26,964 nucleotides of DNA from CAZYIW01 sp964647705 (lineage in GTDB: Bacteria; Pseudomonadota; Gammaproteobacteria; PS1; Pseudothioglobaceae), in assembly GCA_964647705.1 (NCBI GenBank), contig CAZYIW010000015.1:1-26964 (forward strand). Reading direction: 5' to 3'. Position 1 is the stretch's first letter; each line of letters opens with the position of its first letter. Both the position numbers and the translations under genes were made by a program. Positions 14,963-23,742 of the stretch are shown one piece after another. The notes below the pieces were generated by a model. That model made no database searches. It was not told where the DNA came from and saw nothing but the letters and a program-made list of their open reading frames with translations.

Positions 14963-15892
14963 CTAAGCTGCCTCAGAATCGTCCTGTGTAGTTAGCAACA
15001 AAAACAAAGATTCTAAACGGTTTTGTGCACTACGAACATGATTAATACGAATACCTATGGTGGACAAAAGCTCTACCACTTCAGTAATGCTGAGTGTGTG
15101 TTCTAAAACCACTTGCAGTGAATAATCATCTAAACGTTCACTCTTGAAACCTTTGATATGGATCACCTCAGGCAAAACCTCAATCGACTCCAAGATAAGG
15201 CTTTGTTTACTAACTTTGGATAGAAGTTTTTTCATACTGGTTTGTTCAATAATCTCACCTTGATCCAAAATTGCAATATGCCGACACAACGACTCTGCCT
15301 CTTCAAGGTAATGCGTGGTTAAGATGATTGTCATGCCTTGTTCGTTGAGTTCTTTTAAATACTCCCACATAGAGCGACGAATCTCTACATCAACACCAGC
15401 TGTTGGCTCGTCCAAAATTAAAATCTTAGGCTGATGAATGAGTGCTCTGGCCAGCATCAGACGTCGTTTCATTCCACCCGATAAAGATTTTGCCATATCA
15501 AATCGCTTCTCCCAAAGCTGCATTTTTTTGAGTAAGATTTCAGCCTGTTTTTTTGCATCTTTACGCTTTATTCCGTGATAACCAGCCTGATTGATGAGTA
15601 TCTCTTCAATTGGCTCAAAGGGGTTAAAATTAAACTCTTGAGGCATCAAGCCAATCAATCTTTTAACCTCGTTTGCATGAGAGGATTGATCAAGCCCTAA
15701 CACCACAACTGAACCATCGGTTTTATTTAATAAGCCACAAATGATTCCAATCGCTGTGGTTTTACCCGCGCCATTGGATCCCAAAAGTGCAAAAAAATCA
15801 CCCTGCTTAACCTGCAGGTCAATCCCTTTTAAAGCATCGACTTTGCCTTTGTAATTTTTCTTTAAACCTTGAGTGGAAAGTGCAACTGTCAT
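14963..15892 (-). CDS. yadG: ABC transporter ATP-binding protein (YadG-like)
   Basis: Cytoplasmic ATPase of the exporter completed by the permease gene one base downstream. Of 309 residues, the nucleotide domain has Walker A GSNGAGKTT (38-46), Q-loop Gln85, signature LSGGMKRR (137-144), Walker B ILILDEP (157-163) and switch His193 (TTHYLEEAE). A C-terminal extension of about 90 residues follows, as in the drug/lipid-exporter (DrrA/YadG) class. Substrate unknown. Transcribed divergently from aceF across a 127-base gap. Confidence 0.94.
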   Translation of the reverse strand: MTVALSTQGLKKNYKGKVDALKGIDLQVKQGDFFALLGSNGAGKTTAIGIICGLLNKTDGSVVVLGLDQSSHANEVKRLIGLMPQEFNFNPFEPIEEILINQAGYHGIKRKDAKKQAEILLKKMQLWEKRFDMAKSLSGGMKRRLMLARALIHQPKILILDEPTAGVDVEIRRSMWEYLKELNEQGMTIILTTHYLEEAESLCRHIAILDQGEIIEQTSMKKLLSKVSKQSLILESIEVLPEVIHIKGFKSERLDDYSLQVVLEHTLSITEVVELLSTIGIRINHVRSAQNRLESLFLLLTTQDDSEAA

Positions 15893-15926
15893 ATATTATT
15901 AGGCTTTTTATTTCATGCGTTTTTGC

Positions 15927-15935
15927 ATTTTAACA
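15927..15935 (-). promoter_or_regulatory. extended -10 promoter element for the yadG-yadH pair
   Basis: On the minus strand the sequence TGTTAAAAT (15935-15927) fits an extended -10 (TG, one base, then TAAAAT, five of six matches). It is about 35 bases before the yadG ATG. No good -35 is seen, which extended -10 promoters can tolerate. Confidence 0.4.
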
Positions 15936-15981
15936 CCAATTGTTTTTACGCCATAGGCTTTGGATTATTTGTATAAAATTT

Positions 15982-15990
15982 TGCTATAAT
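15982..15990 (+). promoter_or_regulatory. extended -10 promoter element for aceF
   Basis: TGCTATAAT is a perfect TGnTATAAT extended -10, 30 bases before the aceF ATG. A TTGGAT sits 19 bases upstream (15960-15965), too far for an ideal -35. Transcription would start near 15997. This may drive the whole aceF-to-fis gene series. Confidence 0.6.
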
Positions 15991-16019
15991 TACCCACTTT
16001 AAATTTGCATAGGTTTTTT

Positions 16020-17591
16020 ATGCCTGTTACTGAAGTCACATTGCCTGATATTGGCGATTTTGATGCCGTTGAAATTATCGAAGTTTTGGTATCTACTGGC
16101 GATCAAGTTAATAAAGATGACTCTATCATCACGCTAGAAAGTGATAAGGCGTCGATGGAAATTCCTTCCCCTGTTTCAGGAGTTGTAAAAGATATTCATG
16201 TGAACTTAGGCGATCAGATCTCCAAAGGCAGTCCAGTCATCAGCGTAGAAACACAAGAAGAATCTTCACAAAAAAATGACTCCAAGGCTGCTTCTAGCCA
16301 GCCGTCGCAATCTCAAGAAAGCACCCCAAGCACAGAAGTCATCTCTGTACCCGTGCCCGATATTGGCGATTTTGATGCCGTTGAGATTATCGAAGTTTTG
16401 GTATCTACTGGCGATCAAGTTAATAAAGATGACTCTATCATCACGCTAGAAAGTGATAAGGCGTCGATGGAAATTCCTGCACCTGAGAGCGGTAAGGTTA
16501 TGGCTGTTAAGGTTGAGCTTGGTGAACAAGTTTCAAAAGGTGACAGCATTTTGGAATTAGAAGTTGCTCGCAATCAAGCATCAAAAATACAAGCAGAACC
16601 TGAGCAAGTAGAAACAAAACCCGAAATAAAAGCGCCTAAAGAGGCACCAAAGCCTAAGACATCTGAGAGCAATCAACCCGCTTTTGATCCATCGGTGACT
16701 AATCGCGCGACTGGAGAGTCTCACGCCTCCCCTTCTGTTCGCAAACTGGCCAGAGAGCTGGGTGTTAATTTATCCAAAGTTGTGGGTAGTGGGCAAAAAG
16801 GTCGTATATTGGCCGCCGATCTGAAGGCTTATGTGAAGCAAATTCTCACTTCAGGAAACTTGGGCAGTGCAATCCCTGCTGTGCCAGTAATTGACTTTTC
16901 TAAATTTGGCGATATTGACACACAGCCACTTTCCAGAATAAATAAAATATCAGGCAAACACCTAACGGCTTGTTGGCTTAATATTCCACACGTCACACAA
17001 TTCGACGAAGCCAATATTGATCAAATTGAAACTTTCAGACAAGAGCAAAAAGCCAAAGGTGTTAAGCTAACGCCACTGGTTTTTATTATGAAAGCTGTGA
17101 TTCAAACTCTAAAACAACACCCAAGGTTTAATGCGTCCCTAGATGAATCTGGTGAGAATCTAATCATCAAAAAATATTTTAATCTGGGTATTGCCATGGA
17201 CACGCCAAACGGGCTTGTTGTGCCAGTCATTAAAGAGGTGGATCAAAAATCATTAACCGATTTAGCCACAGAATTGGCCGAGACTTCTGCCAGGGCAAGA
17301 GAAGGCAAGCTCAGCCCCAAAGACATGCAAGGTGCGGGTTTTAGCATCTCTAGTTTAGGCGGTATTGGTGGCACACAATTCACACCCATTGTTAATGCAC
17401 CAGAAGTCGCCATATTGGGCGTCTCACGCACACAAACTAAACCTATTTGGGATGGTAAAAATTTTGTCCCAACACTGACATTGCCATTGGCTCTATCCTA
17501 CGACCATCGTGTGATTGACGGGGCACAAGGTGCACGCTTCATGAGCGATTTAAGTGCTACTTTAGAAGACATTAGGCAAATCTTATTATGA
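16020..17591 (+). CDS. aceF: pyruvate dehydrogenase complex E2, dihydrolipoamide acetyltransferase
   Basis: Core of the pyruvate dehydrogenase complex, moving acetyl groups on lipoyl arms to CoA. I start at ATG 16020 (523 residues), six bases after TAGG; a TTG at 16005 is also in frame. Domains: lipoyl domains at about 4-78 and 108-182 with lipoyl-lysines Lys43 and Lys147 (both ESDKASME), the E1/E3-binding domain at about 236-272 (ASPSVRKLARELGV), and the acetyltransferase domain from about 300 with DHRVIDG (495-501; His496, Asp500). The first linker is Ser/Gln-rich rather than Ala/Pro-rich. The two lipoyl domains share a 120-base block differing at one base. aceE, normally just upstream, is absent; lpdA overlaps by ATGA. 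Confidence 0.95.
   Translation: MPVTEVTLPDIGDFDAVEIIEVLVSTGDQVNKDDSIITLESDKASMEIPSPVSGVVKDIHVNLGDQISKGSPVISVETQEESSQKNDSKAASSQPSQSQESTPSTEVISVPVPDIGDFDAVEIIEVLVSTGDQVNKDDSIITLESDKASMEIPAPESGKVMAVKVELGEQVSKGDSILELEVARNQASKIQAEPEQVETKPEIKAPKEAPKPKTSESNQPAFDPSVTNRATGESHASPSVRKLARELGVNLSKVVGSGQKGRILAADLKAYVKQILTSGNLGSAIPAVPVIDFSKFGDIDTQPLSRINKISGKHLTACWLNIPHVTQFDEANIDQIETFRQEQKAKGVKLTPLVFIMKAVIQTLKQHPRFNASLDESGENLIIKKYFNLGIAMDTPNGLVVPVIKEVDQKSLTDLATELAETSARAREGKLSPKDMQGAGFSISSLGGIGGTQFTPIVNAPEVAILGVSRTQTKPIWDGKNFVPTLTLPLALSYDHRVIDGAQGARFMSDLSATLEDIRQILL
16047..16166 (+). repeat. 120-base direct repeat in aceF, copy 1 (lipoyl domain 1)
   Basis: Bases 16047-16166 recur at 16359-16478, exactly 312 bases (104 codons) later, with one difference (A at 16073, G at 16385, a synonymous Glu codon change). 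The block covers residues 10-49, including the lipoylated lysine. Outside it the two domains diverge at once. Confidence 0.95.
16359..16478 (+). repeat. 120-base direct repeat in aceF, copy 2 (lipoyl domain 2)
   Basis: Second copy, residues 114-153, identical to copy 1 at 119 of 120 bases by hand comparison. In-frame recombination between the copies would delete 312 bases and leave a working one-lipoyl E2. Confidence 0.95.
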
Positions 17592-18991
17592 TTAAAACAC
17601 AAGTAGTTGTCATCGGTTCTGGACCGGGTGGTTACACCGCTGCTTTTCGTGCAGCAGATTTGGGCCTTGATGTTGTCTTGTTGGAACGCTACGAAAACCT
17701 AGGTGGTGTTTGCCTTAATGTTGGGTGTATTCCATCTAAAGCATTACTACATACTGCTCAAGTGATTAACGAAGCCAAAGAAGCTGCGCATTTAGGTGTT
17801 AGTTTTAACAAGCCTAAGATCGATCTTGATGGCGTACGTACCAACAAAGAAAATACAGTCGCCAAGCTCACAGGCGGCATTAAAGCTTTATCCAAAGCCA
17901 GAAAAGTCAATGTTGTGAATGGCTATGGTAAATTTATCTCTGCCAATCAAATCCAAACTGACAATGACGAAGTGATTGAATTTGAACACTGCATTATTGC
18001 CGCTGGCTCACGTGTTACAAAAATTCCAGCATTCCCATTTGATGATCCACGCGTGATGGATTCTACCGATGCGCTTGAGCTTTCCGATATTCCCAAACGT
18101 TTGCTAATTGTTGGTGGCGGTATTATTGGTTTAGAAATGGCAACTGTCTATCAAGCGCTGGGTAGTGAAATCACTGTTGTTGAACTTGGAGATCAACTCA
18201 TTCCAAGTGCCGATAAAGACATTGTTAATCCGCTTTTCAAACGCATTAAAAAACAATATGCCAACATTTTCCTAAAAACCAAAGTGACTAGTATGCAAGC
18301 TCAAGATGATGGTATCGAAGTCGGTTTCGAGGGCAAAAATGCACCTCAGACAGATACCTTTGATAAAGTTTTGGTTTCGATTGGTCGTTCACCTAATGGC
18401 AAACTCATTGACGCCGATAAAGCAGGTGTGGATGTTGACGACTGGGGCTTTATTCCAGTCGACAGACAAATGCGAACCAATGTTGATCATATTTTTGCCA
18501 TTGGTGATATTGTAGGTCAGCCAATGTTGGCACACAAGGCCGTACATGAAGCCAAAGTTGCTGCCGAAGTAATCGCTGGTCACAAGTCTGGTTTTGATGC
18601 AATTACGATTCCATCGGTAGCCTATACTGATCCCGAAGTTGCATGGACAGGCAAAACCGAAAAAGAACTCAAAGCAGAAGGTGTTGATTATGAACTGGGT
18701 AAGTTTCCTTGGGCAGCTTCTGGGCGTAGTTTAAGTATTGGTCGCACTGAAGGCGTGTCAAAGGCACTGTTTGATGCACAAACTGGAAGAATTCTAGGCA
18801 TGGGTATTTGCGGTACCAATGCAGGTGAGCTTATTGCAGAAGCCACATTGGCAATTGAAATGGGCTGTGATATGAGTGATATCGCCCTTACCATTCACGC
18901 GCACCCAACCCTATCTGAAACAACCGCCTTTGCAGTAGAGATGGCAGAGGGTACAATTACCGATTTACTACCACCAAAAAAGAAAAAATAA
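17588..18991 (+). CDS. lpdA: dihydrolipoyl dehydrogenase (E3)
   Basis: FAD enzyme that reoxidises dihydrolipoyl groups with NAD, serving the pyruvate and usually also the 2-oxoglutarate and glycine complexes. In 467 residues: FAD loop GSGPGGYTAAF (10-20), redox pair Cys42/Cys47 in GGVCLNVGCIPS, NAD-binding GGGIIGLE, second FAD motif AIGDIVGQPMLAHKA, and the active-site HAHPTLSE with His439 and Glu444 from the partner subunit. The tail ends PPKKKK, basic but not unusual. It starts inside the aceF stop (ATGA), indicating coupled translation with E2. Confidence 0.97.
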   Translation: MIKTQVVVIGSGPGGYTAAFRAADLGLDVVLLERYENLGGVCLNVGCIPSKALLHTAQVINEAKEAAHLGVSFNKPKIDLDGVRTNKENTVAKLTGGIKALSKARKVNVVNGYGKFISANQIQTDNDEVIEFEHCIIAAGSRVTKIPAFPFDDPRVMDSTDALELSDIPKRLLIVGGGIIGLEMATVYQALGSEITVVELGDQLIPSADKDIVNPLFKRIKKQYANIFLKTKVTSMQAQDDGIEVGFEGKNAPQTDTFDKVLVSIGRSPNGKLIDADKAGVDVDDWGFIPVDRQMRTNVDHIFAIGDIVGQPMLAHKAVHEAKVAAEVIAGHKSGFDAITIPSVAYTDPEVAWTGKTEKELKAEGVDYELGKFPWAASGRSLSIGRTEGVSKALFDAQTGRILGMGICGTNAGELIAEATLAIEMGCDMSDIALTIHAHPTLSETTAFAVEMAEGTITDLLPPKKKK

Positions 18992-18995
18992 ACAA

Positions 18996-19652
18996 ATGAT
19001 GGATACAACACAAGCACGAAAAAACTCAATTGACTCTCAGATTCGCCCATGGGGTGGGCTGAATTATCTGGCCAACAATGCACTCAGAGACATTCCTAGA
19101 GAGATGTTTGTACCTCAAGCATACAAAAATCTTGCTTTTGCTGATATTGAAATACCTCTAAATGATAAAGCCAAGATGCTCTCGCCCAAAGTCGAAGGTC
19201 GTCTACTCAGTGCTCTGAATATTCAAAAACACGAAAGCGTGCTTGAAATTGGCACCGGCAGTGGTTATCTCACAGCCGTTTTGGCTAAGTTGTCTAAGTC
19301 GGTTACCAGTATTGAGATTGATCCACAACTCAGCGCCTCAGCAGGTGAGAAGCTTGCATCATTAAACATAGACAATGTAGCGCTTGAGGTGGGTGATGCA
19401 TCTAAGGGTTGGAAGTCGAATGATTTTTTTGATGTGGTGGTAGTCGGTAGTGCAGTACCAAAGATAACTGGTCGTTATTTTCATCTTGTTAATGTCGGTG
19501 GTCGTATCTTTGTGGTTGAAGGCAGTGGTAATGTGATGAGCGCTAAACTCATTACTCGAATCAACGAACATGAATGGAAGACTGAATCTTTATTTGAAAC
19601 TCATCTAGACACCATGCAAGGGCTTAAATCATCAACTGGCTTTGAATTTTAA
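18996..19652 (+). CDS. protein-L-isoaspartate O-methyltransferase-like SAM methyltransferase
   Basis: A 218-residue cytoplasmic methyltransferase of the PCMT family. SAM motif I is VLEIGTGSGYLTAVLA (82-97), followed by SIEIDPQL and FDVVVVGSAVPKI, as in PCMT. The N-terminal IDSQIRPWG (12-20) is typical of a PCMT-like subgroup. Where true Pcm has TISQP before the SAM domain, this protein reads MLSPKVEG (61-68), so isoaspartyl repair is not assured and another substrate is possible. Two adjacent in-frame ATGs (18996, 18999) make the start uncertain by one residue. It is 4 bases after lpdA and 19 before the RND gene. Confidence 0.82.
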   Translation: MMDTTQARKNSIDSQIRPWGGLNYLANNALRDIPREMFVPQAYKNLAFADIEIPLNDKAKMLSPKVEGRLLSALNIQKHESVLEIGTGSGYLTAVLAKLSKSVTSIEIDPQLSASAGEKLASLNIDNVALEVGDASKGWKSNDFFDVVVVGSAVPKITGRYFHLVNVGGRIFVVEGSGNVMSAKLITRINEHEWKTESLFETHLDTMQGLKSSTGFEF

Positions 19653-19671
19653 TCCTCGTGTTTGAGGTCTT

Positions 19672-22170
19672 ATGAAAAACGCCTTTTTTAATCTAGTTCT
19701 CAAAAAAACCGCTCTTGGAATCACCCTGCTCATTATTATGGCAGGGTTTTTTTTCTATCATATTCCAAATTTTCAGCTTGATGCCTCCTCGGATTCTTTA
19801 GTCCTAGAAGGTGATGAAAATCTGCGTTACTATCAAAGCATAAAAAAAGACTACGGCTCTGACGACTATTTGGTTATTAGTTATCAAGTCAATGATGATC
19901 TACTTGATATGGAGCAGATTCATCACTTAAGAAAATTCACAAATGAGCTGGGCTCAATCGATCAGGTAAAGTCCATCAACACAATACTTAATGTTCCGCT
20001 ATTTCGATCCCCTCCTATCTCTTTGGTGGATTTGTCTTCAGAAGATATCACAATTGACAATGGCAATGCAGATTTAGATCTGGCCATAAAAGAGTTTAAA
20101 ACTTCGCCATTGTACGAAGACAACCTAGTAAGCCTTGATGGCAAAACAAGTGCGATTCTCATTACCCTGAAAGAAAATCAAGAGTTCAATGAAAGACGCC
20201 AAAGACGCGATGCAATGCGTCTTGATAGGGCTAATGACAAACTTTCTGAAAACCAATTACATAAGCTTAAGGCATTGGAAAAACAAGTGCTGAACGATGC
20301 CACTATTCAAAGCGACCTACAGGCAAAAACCATTGCGCAGATTCGTACCACAATTGATAAATACCGCGACAAAGCACATTTATTTTTAGGTGGCTTGCCA
20401 ATGATTACCACCGATATTATTGCCTATATTGAAAATGACTTGGTGGTCTTTAGTTTGGCGGTAATTGGGTTAATGACTCTGATTTTGGCAATTATTTTCA
20501 AGGGTATTCGCTGGGTATTAATGCCAATTGGCATCAGTATCACGGGTGCTTTGATTATGACTGGTGTGCTCGGATTTTTAGGCTGGAAAGTCACCGTTAT
20601 CTCTTCGAATTTTTTCTCTTTATTGTTGGTGATGACACTCTCGGTCACCATACATCTGGTGGTACGTTATCGAGAATTGGCTCAGCTAAGCCCTGATGAA
20701 GATAAATACGCCTTAATTAAACGCACTTTGGAGCAAATGTTTAAGCCTTGTTTGTTTACCACACTCACCACATTCGCTGCATTTGGATCGCTACTCATTA
20801 GTGGTATTCGTCCGGTGATTGATTTTGGTTGGATGATGGCCATTGGTGTAACCATTGCCTTGGTTTTATCATTTGTGGCTTTTCCAATGCTAATGAGCAT
20901 AATGCCCAAAGCCAAGGTTAGTAAACACAAAACTGAACTGGGCGTGACACATGCTTTGGCCAAATTTAGTGAAAAATTTGGCACGCATCTCATTGTTGTA
21001 CTTATTGCCCTAGCGGGATTGGCTGGCTTTGGCACAAACAAATTGACAGTTGAGAATCGATTTATTGACTACTTCAAAGAAACAACGGAAATTAACCAAG
21101 GACTCTCTGCCATTGATGAAAAACTCGGTGGCACTATTCCACTCGAGATCATCTTTGATGACATGGCGGAAGATTATTGGTATGACTCAGATCTGAGAGA
21201 AGAAATACACACTGTTCACCAATATCTTGATCAGCTGGAAGAGACAGGTAAAGTGCTCTCTATTGATACTTTCATGCAAGTTTTGACTCAGGCTAATGAT
21301 GGCGAGCCGTTGAATGGGTTTTTCCTCAATGTGGTGAAAAGCCAAATACCTGATAGCGCTAAAGTGCACGTGCTAGATCCTTATCTATCAGAAGATAATG
21401 GCCAACTTCGTATGGTTGTTCGTGTCAGAGAAACCAATAAAGATCTAAAACGCGATGAGCTGATTAAAAAAATTGAAACACACATAGAAAAAGACTTAGG
21501 TTTCAAACAAGACAGTTTTCATGTCACTGGCATGTTGGTGCTCTACAATAACATGTTGCAAAGTTTATTTGATTCACAAATCAAAACCATCTTAGCGGTA
21601 TTCGCTATGATTTTTATTATGTTTTTGTTTGTTTTCAAATCCATCAGCCTTTCGGTGTTGGCACTGATTCCTAACACACTACCGTCTTTATTTATCCTTG
21701 GTATTATGGGCAATCTTGGCATCCCACTGGATTTAATGACCATTACCATCGCCGCCATCGCCATTGGTATTGGCGTGGATAATGCCATTCATTATATTCA
21801 TCGTTTTAAAGCAGAATTTCAAAAAGATGGTGACTACCTTCAAACCATGTATCGCTCCCATGGGTCAATTGGTTTGGCAATGTTCTACACCTCAATTACC
21901 GTGACTCTAGGCTTTTTGATTTTGGCACTTTCAAACTTCATCCCATCAATCTATTTTGGCATCTTTACCGCTATTGCGATGATCAGTGCGGTTTTGGCCA
22001 ACCTAACGCTATTGCCTAAATTAATCTTAATGATTCAACCAAAAATCAACACAAAATCCAATGCATGGTTCTATCTTGCAGTAGTATTGATATTGGCTTC
22101 GATACTTTATCTATATTACGATGAAATCGCCTTATTTCTAACTGGTTTATCAAACCAACAATTGCCATAA
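19672..22170 (+). CDS. RND superfamily (MMPL/SSD-type) membrane transporter
   Basis: An 832-residue inner-membrane protein built of two RND halves. One span (about 13-30), a large periplasmic loop (31-250) and spans near 257, 282, 311, 359 and 385; then a second set: span near 438-454, loop 455-635, spans near 638, 660, 687, 733 and 760. An extra span at 799-816 ends the chain. DASSDSLVLEGD (37-48) after the first span is the hallmark of MMPL/HpnN-like exporters. The second half has GIGVDNAIHYIHRF (699-712) with Asp703; the matching place in the first half is Ser324. A GAGG ribosome site precedes the ATG. Cargo is unknown, perhaps a lipid or hydrophobic compound; no membrane-fusion or outer-membrane partner is adjacent. 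Confidence 0.9.
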   Translation: MKNAFFNLVLKKTALGITLLIIMAGFFFYHIPNFQLDASSDSLVLEGDENLRYYQSIKKDYGSDDYLVISYQVNDDLLDMEQIHHLRKFTNELGSIDQVKSINTILNVPLFRSPPISLVDLSSEDITIDNGNADLDLAIKEFKTSPLYEDNLVSLDGKTSAILITLKENQEFNERRQRRDAMRLDRANDKLSENQLHKLKALEKQVLNDATIQSDLQAKTIAQIRTTIDKYRDKAHLFLGGLPMITTDIIAYIENDLVVFSLAVIGLMTLILAIIFKGIRWVLMPIGISITGALIMTGVLGFLGWKVTVISSNFFSLLLVMTLSVTIHLVVRYRELAQLSPDEDKYALIKRTLEQMFKPCLFTTLTTFAAFGSLLISGIRPVIDFGWMMAIGVTIALVLSFVAFPMLMSIMPKAKVSKHKTELGVTHALAKFSEKFGTHLIVVLIALAGLAGFGTNKLTVENRFIDYFKETTEINQGLSAIDEKLGGTIPLEIIFDDMAEDYWYDSDLREEIHTVHQYLDQLEETGKVLSIDTFMQVLTQANDGEPLNGFFLNVVKSQIPDSAKVHVLDPYLSEDNGQLRMVVRVRETNKDLKRDELIKKIETHIEKDLGFKQDSFHVTGMLVLYNNMLQSLFDSQIKTILAVFAMIFIMFLFVFKSISLSVLALIPNTLPSLFILGIMGNLGIPLDLMTITIAAIAIGIGVDNAIHYIHRFKAEFQKDGDYLQTMYRSHGSIGLAMFYTSITVTLGFLILALSNFIPSIYFGIFTAIAMISAVLANLTLLPKLILMIQPKINTKSNAWFYLAVVLILASILYLYYDEIALFLTGLSNQQLP

Positions 22171-22185
22171 CACTGGCTTGGTTTA

Positions 22186-23742
22186 ATGGCAACTTTACAT
22201 TCATTTGATGTTCTTATTATCGGCACTGGCAGTGCTGGTTTGATGAACGCCCTAACGCTCTCAAGCAATCTCAACATAGCACTTATCGCCAAAGACAAAG
22301 TTTTAGAAGGCAGCTCTTACTACGCGCAAGGCGGTATCTCAGCGGTTTTGGATGACAAAGATGATTTTGACACACATATTAAAGACACTCTGCAAACTGG
22401 TATTGGCCTGAGTGATCCCAAAACAACACGCTTTATGGTTGAAGCTGCCCCCGATGCCATTCATTCACTAGAACACCTAGGGGTTGACTTTACCAAACAA
22501 AACAACCAATATCATCTAACAACCGAGGGTGGTCATAGTAATCGACGTGTTGCACATGTGGCCGACAAAACTGGCCGTTCCATTCAAACCAATTTGTTGG
22601 ACAATGTCCGAGAAAAAAACAACATCGAACTGTTTGAAAACTTTATTGCAGTCGATCTTTTAATCAAAGATGGTGCTTGCTTTGGTGCTTACATCCTTAA
22701 CAATCAAACACTCAAAGTAGAAACATTTTTAGCCAAGCAAGTAATCTTAGCAACCGGTGGCGCGTCCAAAGCTTATCTCTACACCTCTAATCCCGACACC
22801 TCAACCGGTGATGGTATTGCCATGGCCTATCGTGCAGGGTGTGAGATTGTGAATATGGAGTTCACCCAATTTCATCCCACTTGCCTATATCACCCACACG
22901 CCAAATCATTTTTAATCTCAGAAGCACTCAGAGGTGAAGGTGCCAAACTCACCCTACCTAATGGCGAATTTTTTATGCATAAATACGACGAACGCGAAGA
23001 ACTGGCACCGCGTGATATTGTCGCCCGCGCCATTGATTTCGAGATGAAGATGGGTGGTTTTGATTGTGTCTATTTAGACATTTCTTTCAAACAAAAAGAC
23101 TGGATTCAAAATCACTTTCCCACCATTTTTGAACGCTGCCTTTGTTTTGGCATTGACATCTCTAAAGAGTCTATTCCGGTGGTGCCAGCAGCACACTATA
23201 CCTGTGGTGGTATACACACCAATCTTGATGCTAAAACCAATATTGAAAATCTCTATGCCATCGGTGAAGTCTCACATACCGGTGTTCATGGTGCTAATCG
23301 CATGGCCAGTAATTCTTTGTTGGAATGCGTGGTATTTGCCAAAACTTGTGCCGAATACATCAATGAACAAAAGCTTGATTTTGATTTTCCAAAATTTGAC
23401 GATTGGGATGCATCCAGAGTAACTCTTTCCAAGGAAAAGGTGGTGGTTTCTCACCTCTGGGATGAGATTCGTCGCCTTATGTGGAACTTTGTTGGCATTG
23501 TTCGTAGTAATCGGCGTCTTCATTATGCAACTAAAAAACTCGCTGAGATTGAGGCCGAGGTTGACGAATATTACCAACTTTATCTAATTTCTAGTGATTT
23601 AGTCGAGCTTAGAAATTTGGTAAAAACCGCACAAGTTATCGTAGATTCTGCAACTAAACGCACAGAATCTCGCGGACTACATTACAATGAAGACTATCCC
23701 AATACCCAAGAAAAGCCAATCAATACCATCATACAAAAATAA
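22186..23742 (+). CDS. nadB: L-aspartate oxidase
   Basis: FAD enzyme that oxidises aspartate to iminoaspartate, the first step of bacterial NAD synthesis. The 518 residues (E. coli 540) show the FAD loop GTGSAGLM (13-20), SSYYAQGGISAV (43-54), EGGHSNRRVAHVADKTG with the conserved active-site arginines, QFHPTCLY, and GVHGANRMASNSLLE. The missing length is spread over the C-terminal region. SSYYAQGG and the aspartate-oxidase spacing separate it from succinate dehydrogenase and fumarate reductase flavoproteins. nadA and nadC are not in the window. It ends in a one-base overlap with def. Confidence 0.95.
   Translation: MATLHSFDVLIIGTGSAGLMNALTLSSNLNIALIAKDKVLEGSSYYAQGGISAVLDDKDDFDTHIKDTLQTGIGLSDPKTTRFMVEAAPDAIHSLEHLGVDFTKQNNQYHLTTEGGHSNRRVAHVADKTGRSIQTNLLDNVREKNNIELFENFIAVDLLIKDGACFGAYILNNQTLKVETFLAKQVILATGGASKAYLYTSNPDTSTGDGIAMAYRAGCEIVNMEFTQFHPTCLYHPHAKSFLISEALRGEGAKLTLPNGEFFMHKYDEREELAPRDIVARAIDFEMKMGGFDCVYLDISFKQKDWIQNHFPTIFERCLCFGIDISKESIPVVPAAHYTCGGIHTNLDAKTNIENLYAIGEVSHTGVHGANRMASNSLLECVVFAKTCAEYINEQKLDFDFPKFDDWDASRVTLSKEKVVVSHLWDEIRRLMWNFVGIVRSNRRLHYATKKLAEIEAEVDEYYQLYLISSDLVELRNLVKTAQVIVDSATKRTESRGLHYNEDYPNTQEKPINTIIQK

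Noticed and set aside
19653..19667. CCTC...GAGG inverted repeat before the RND gene
   Set aside because: Only four base pairs; the right arm is simply the ribosome-binding site.
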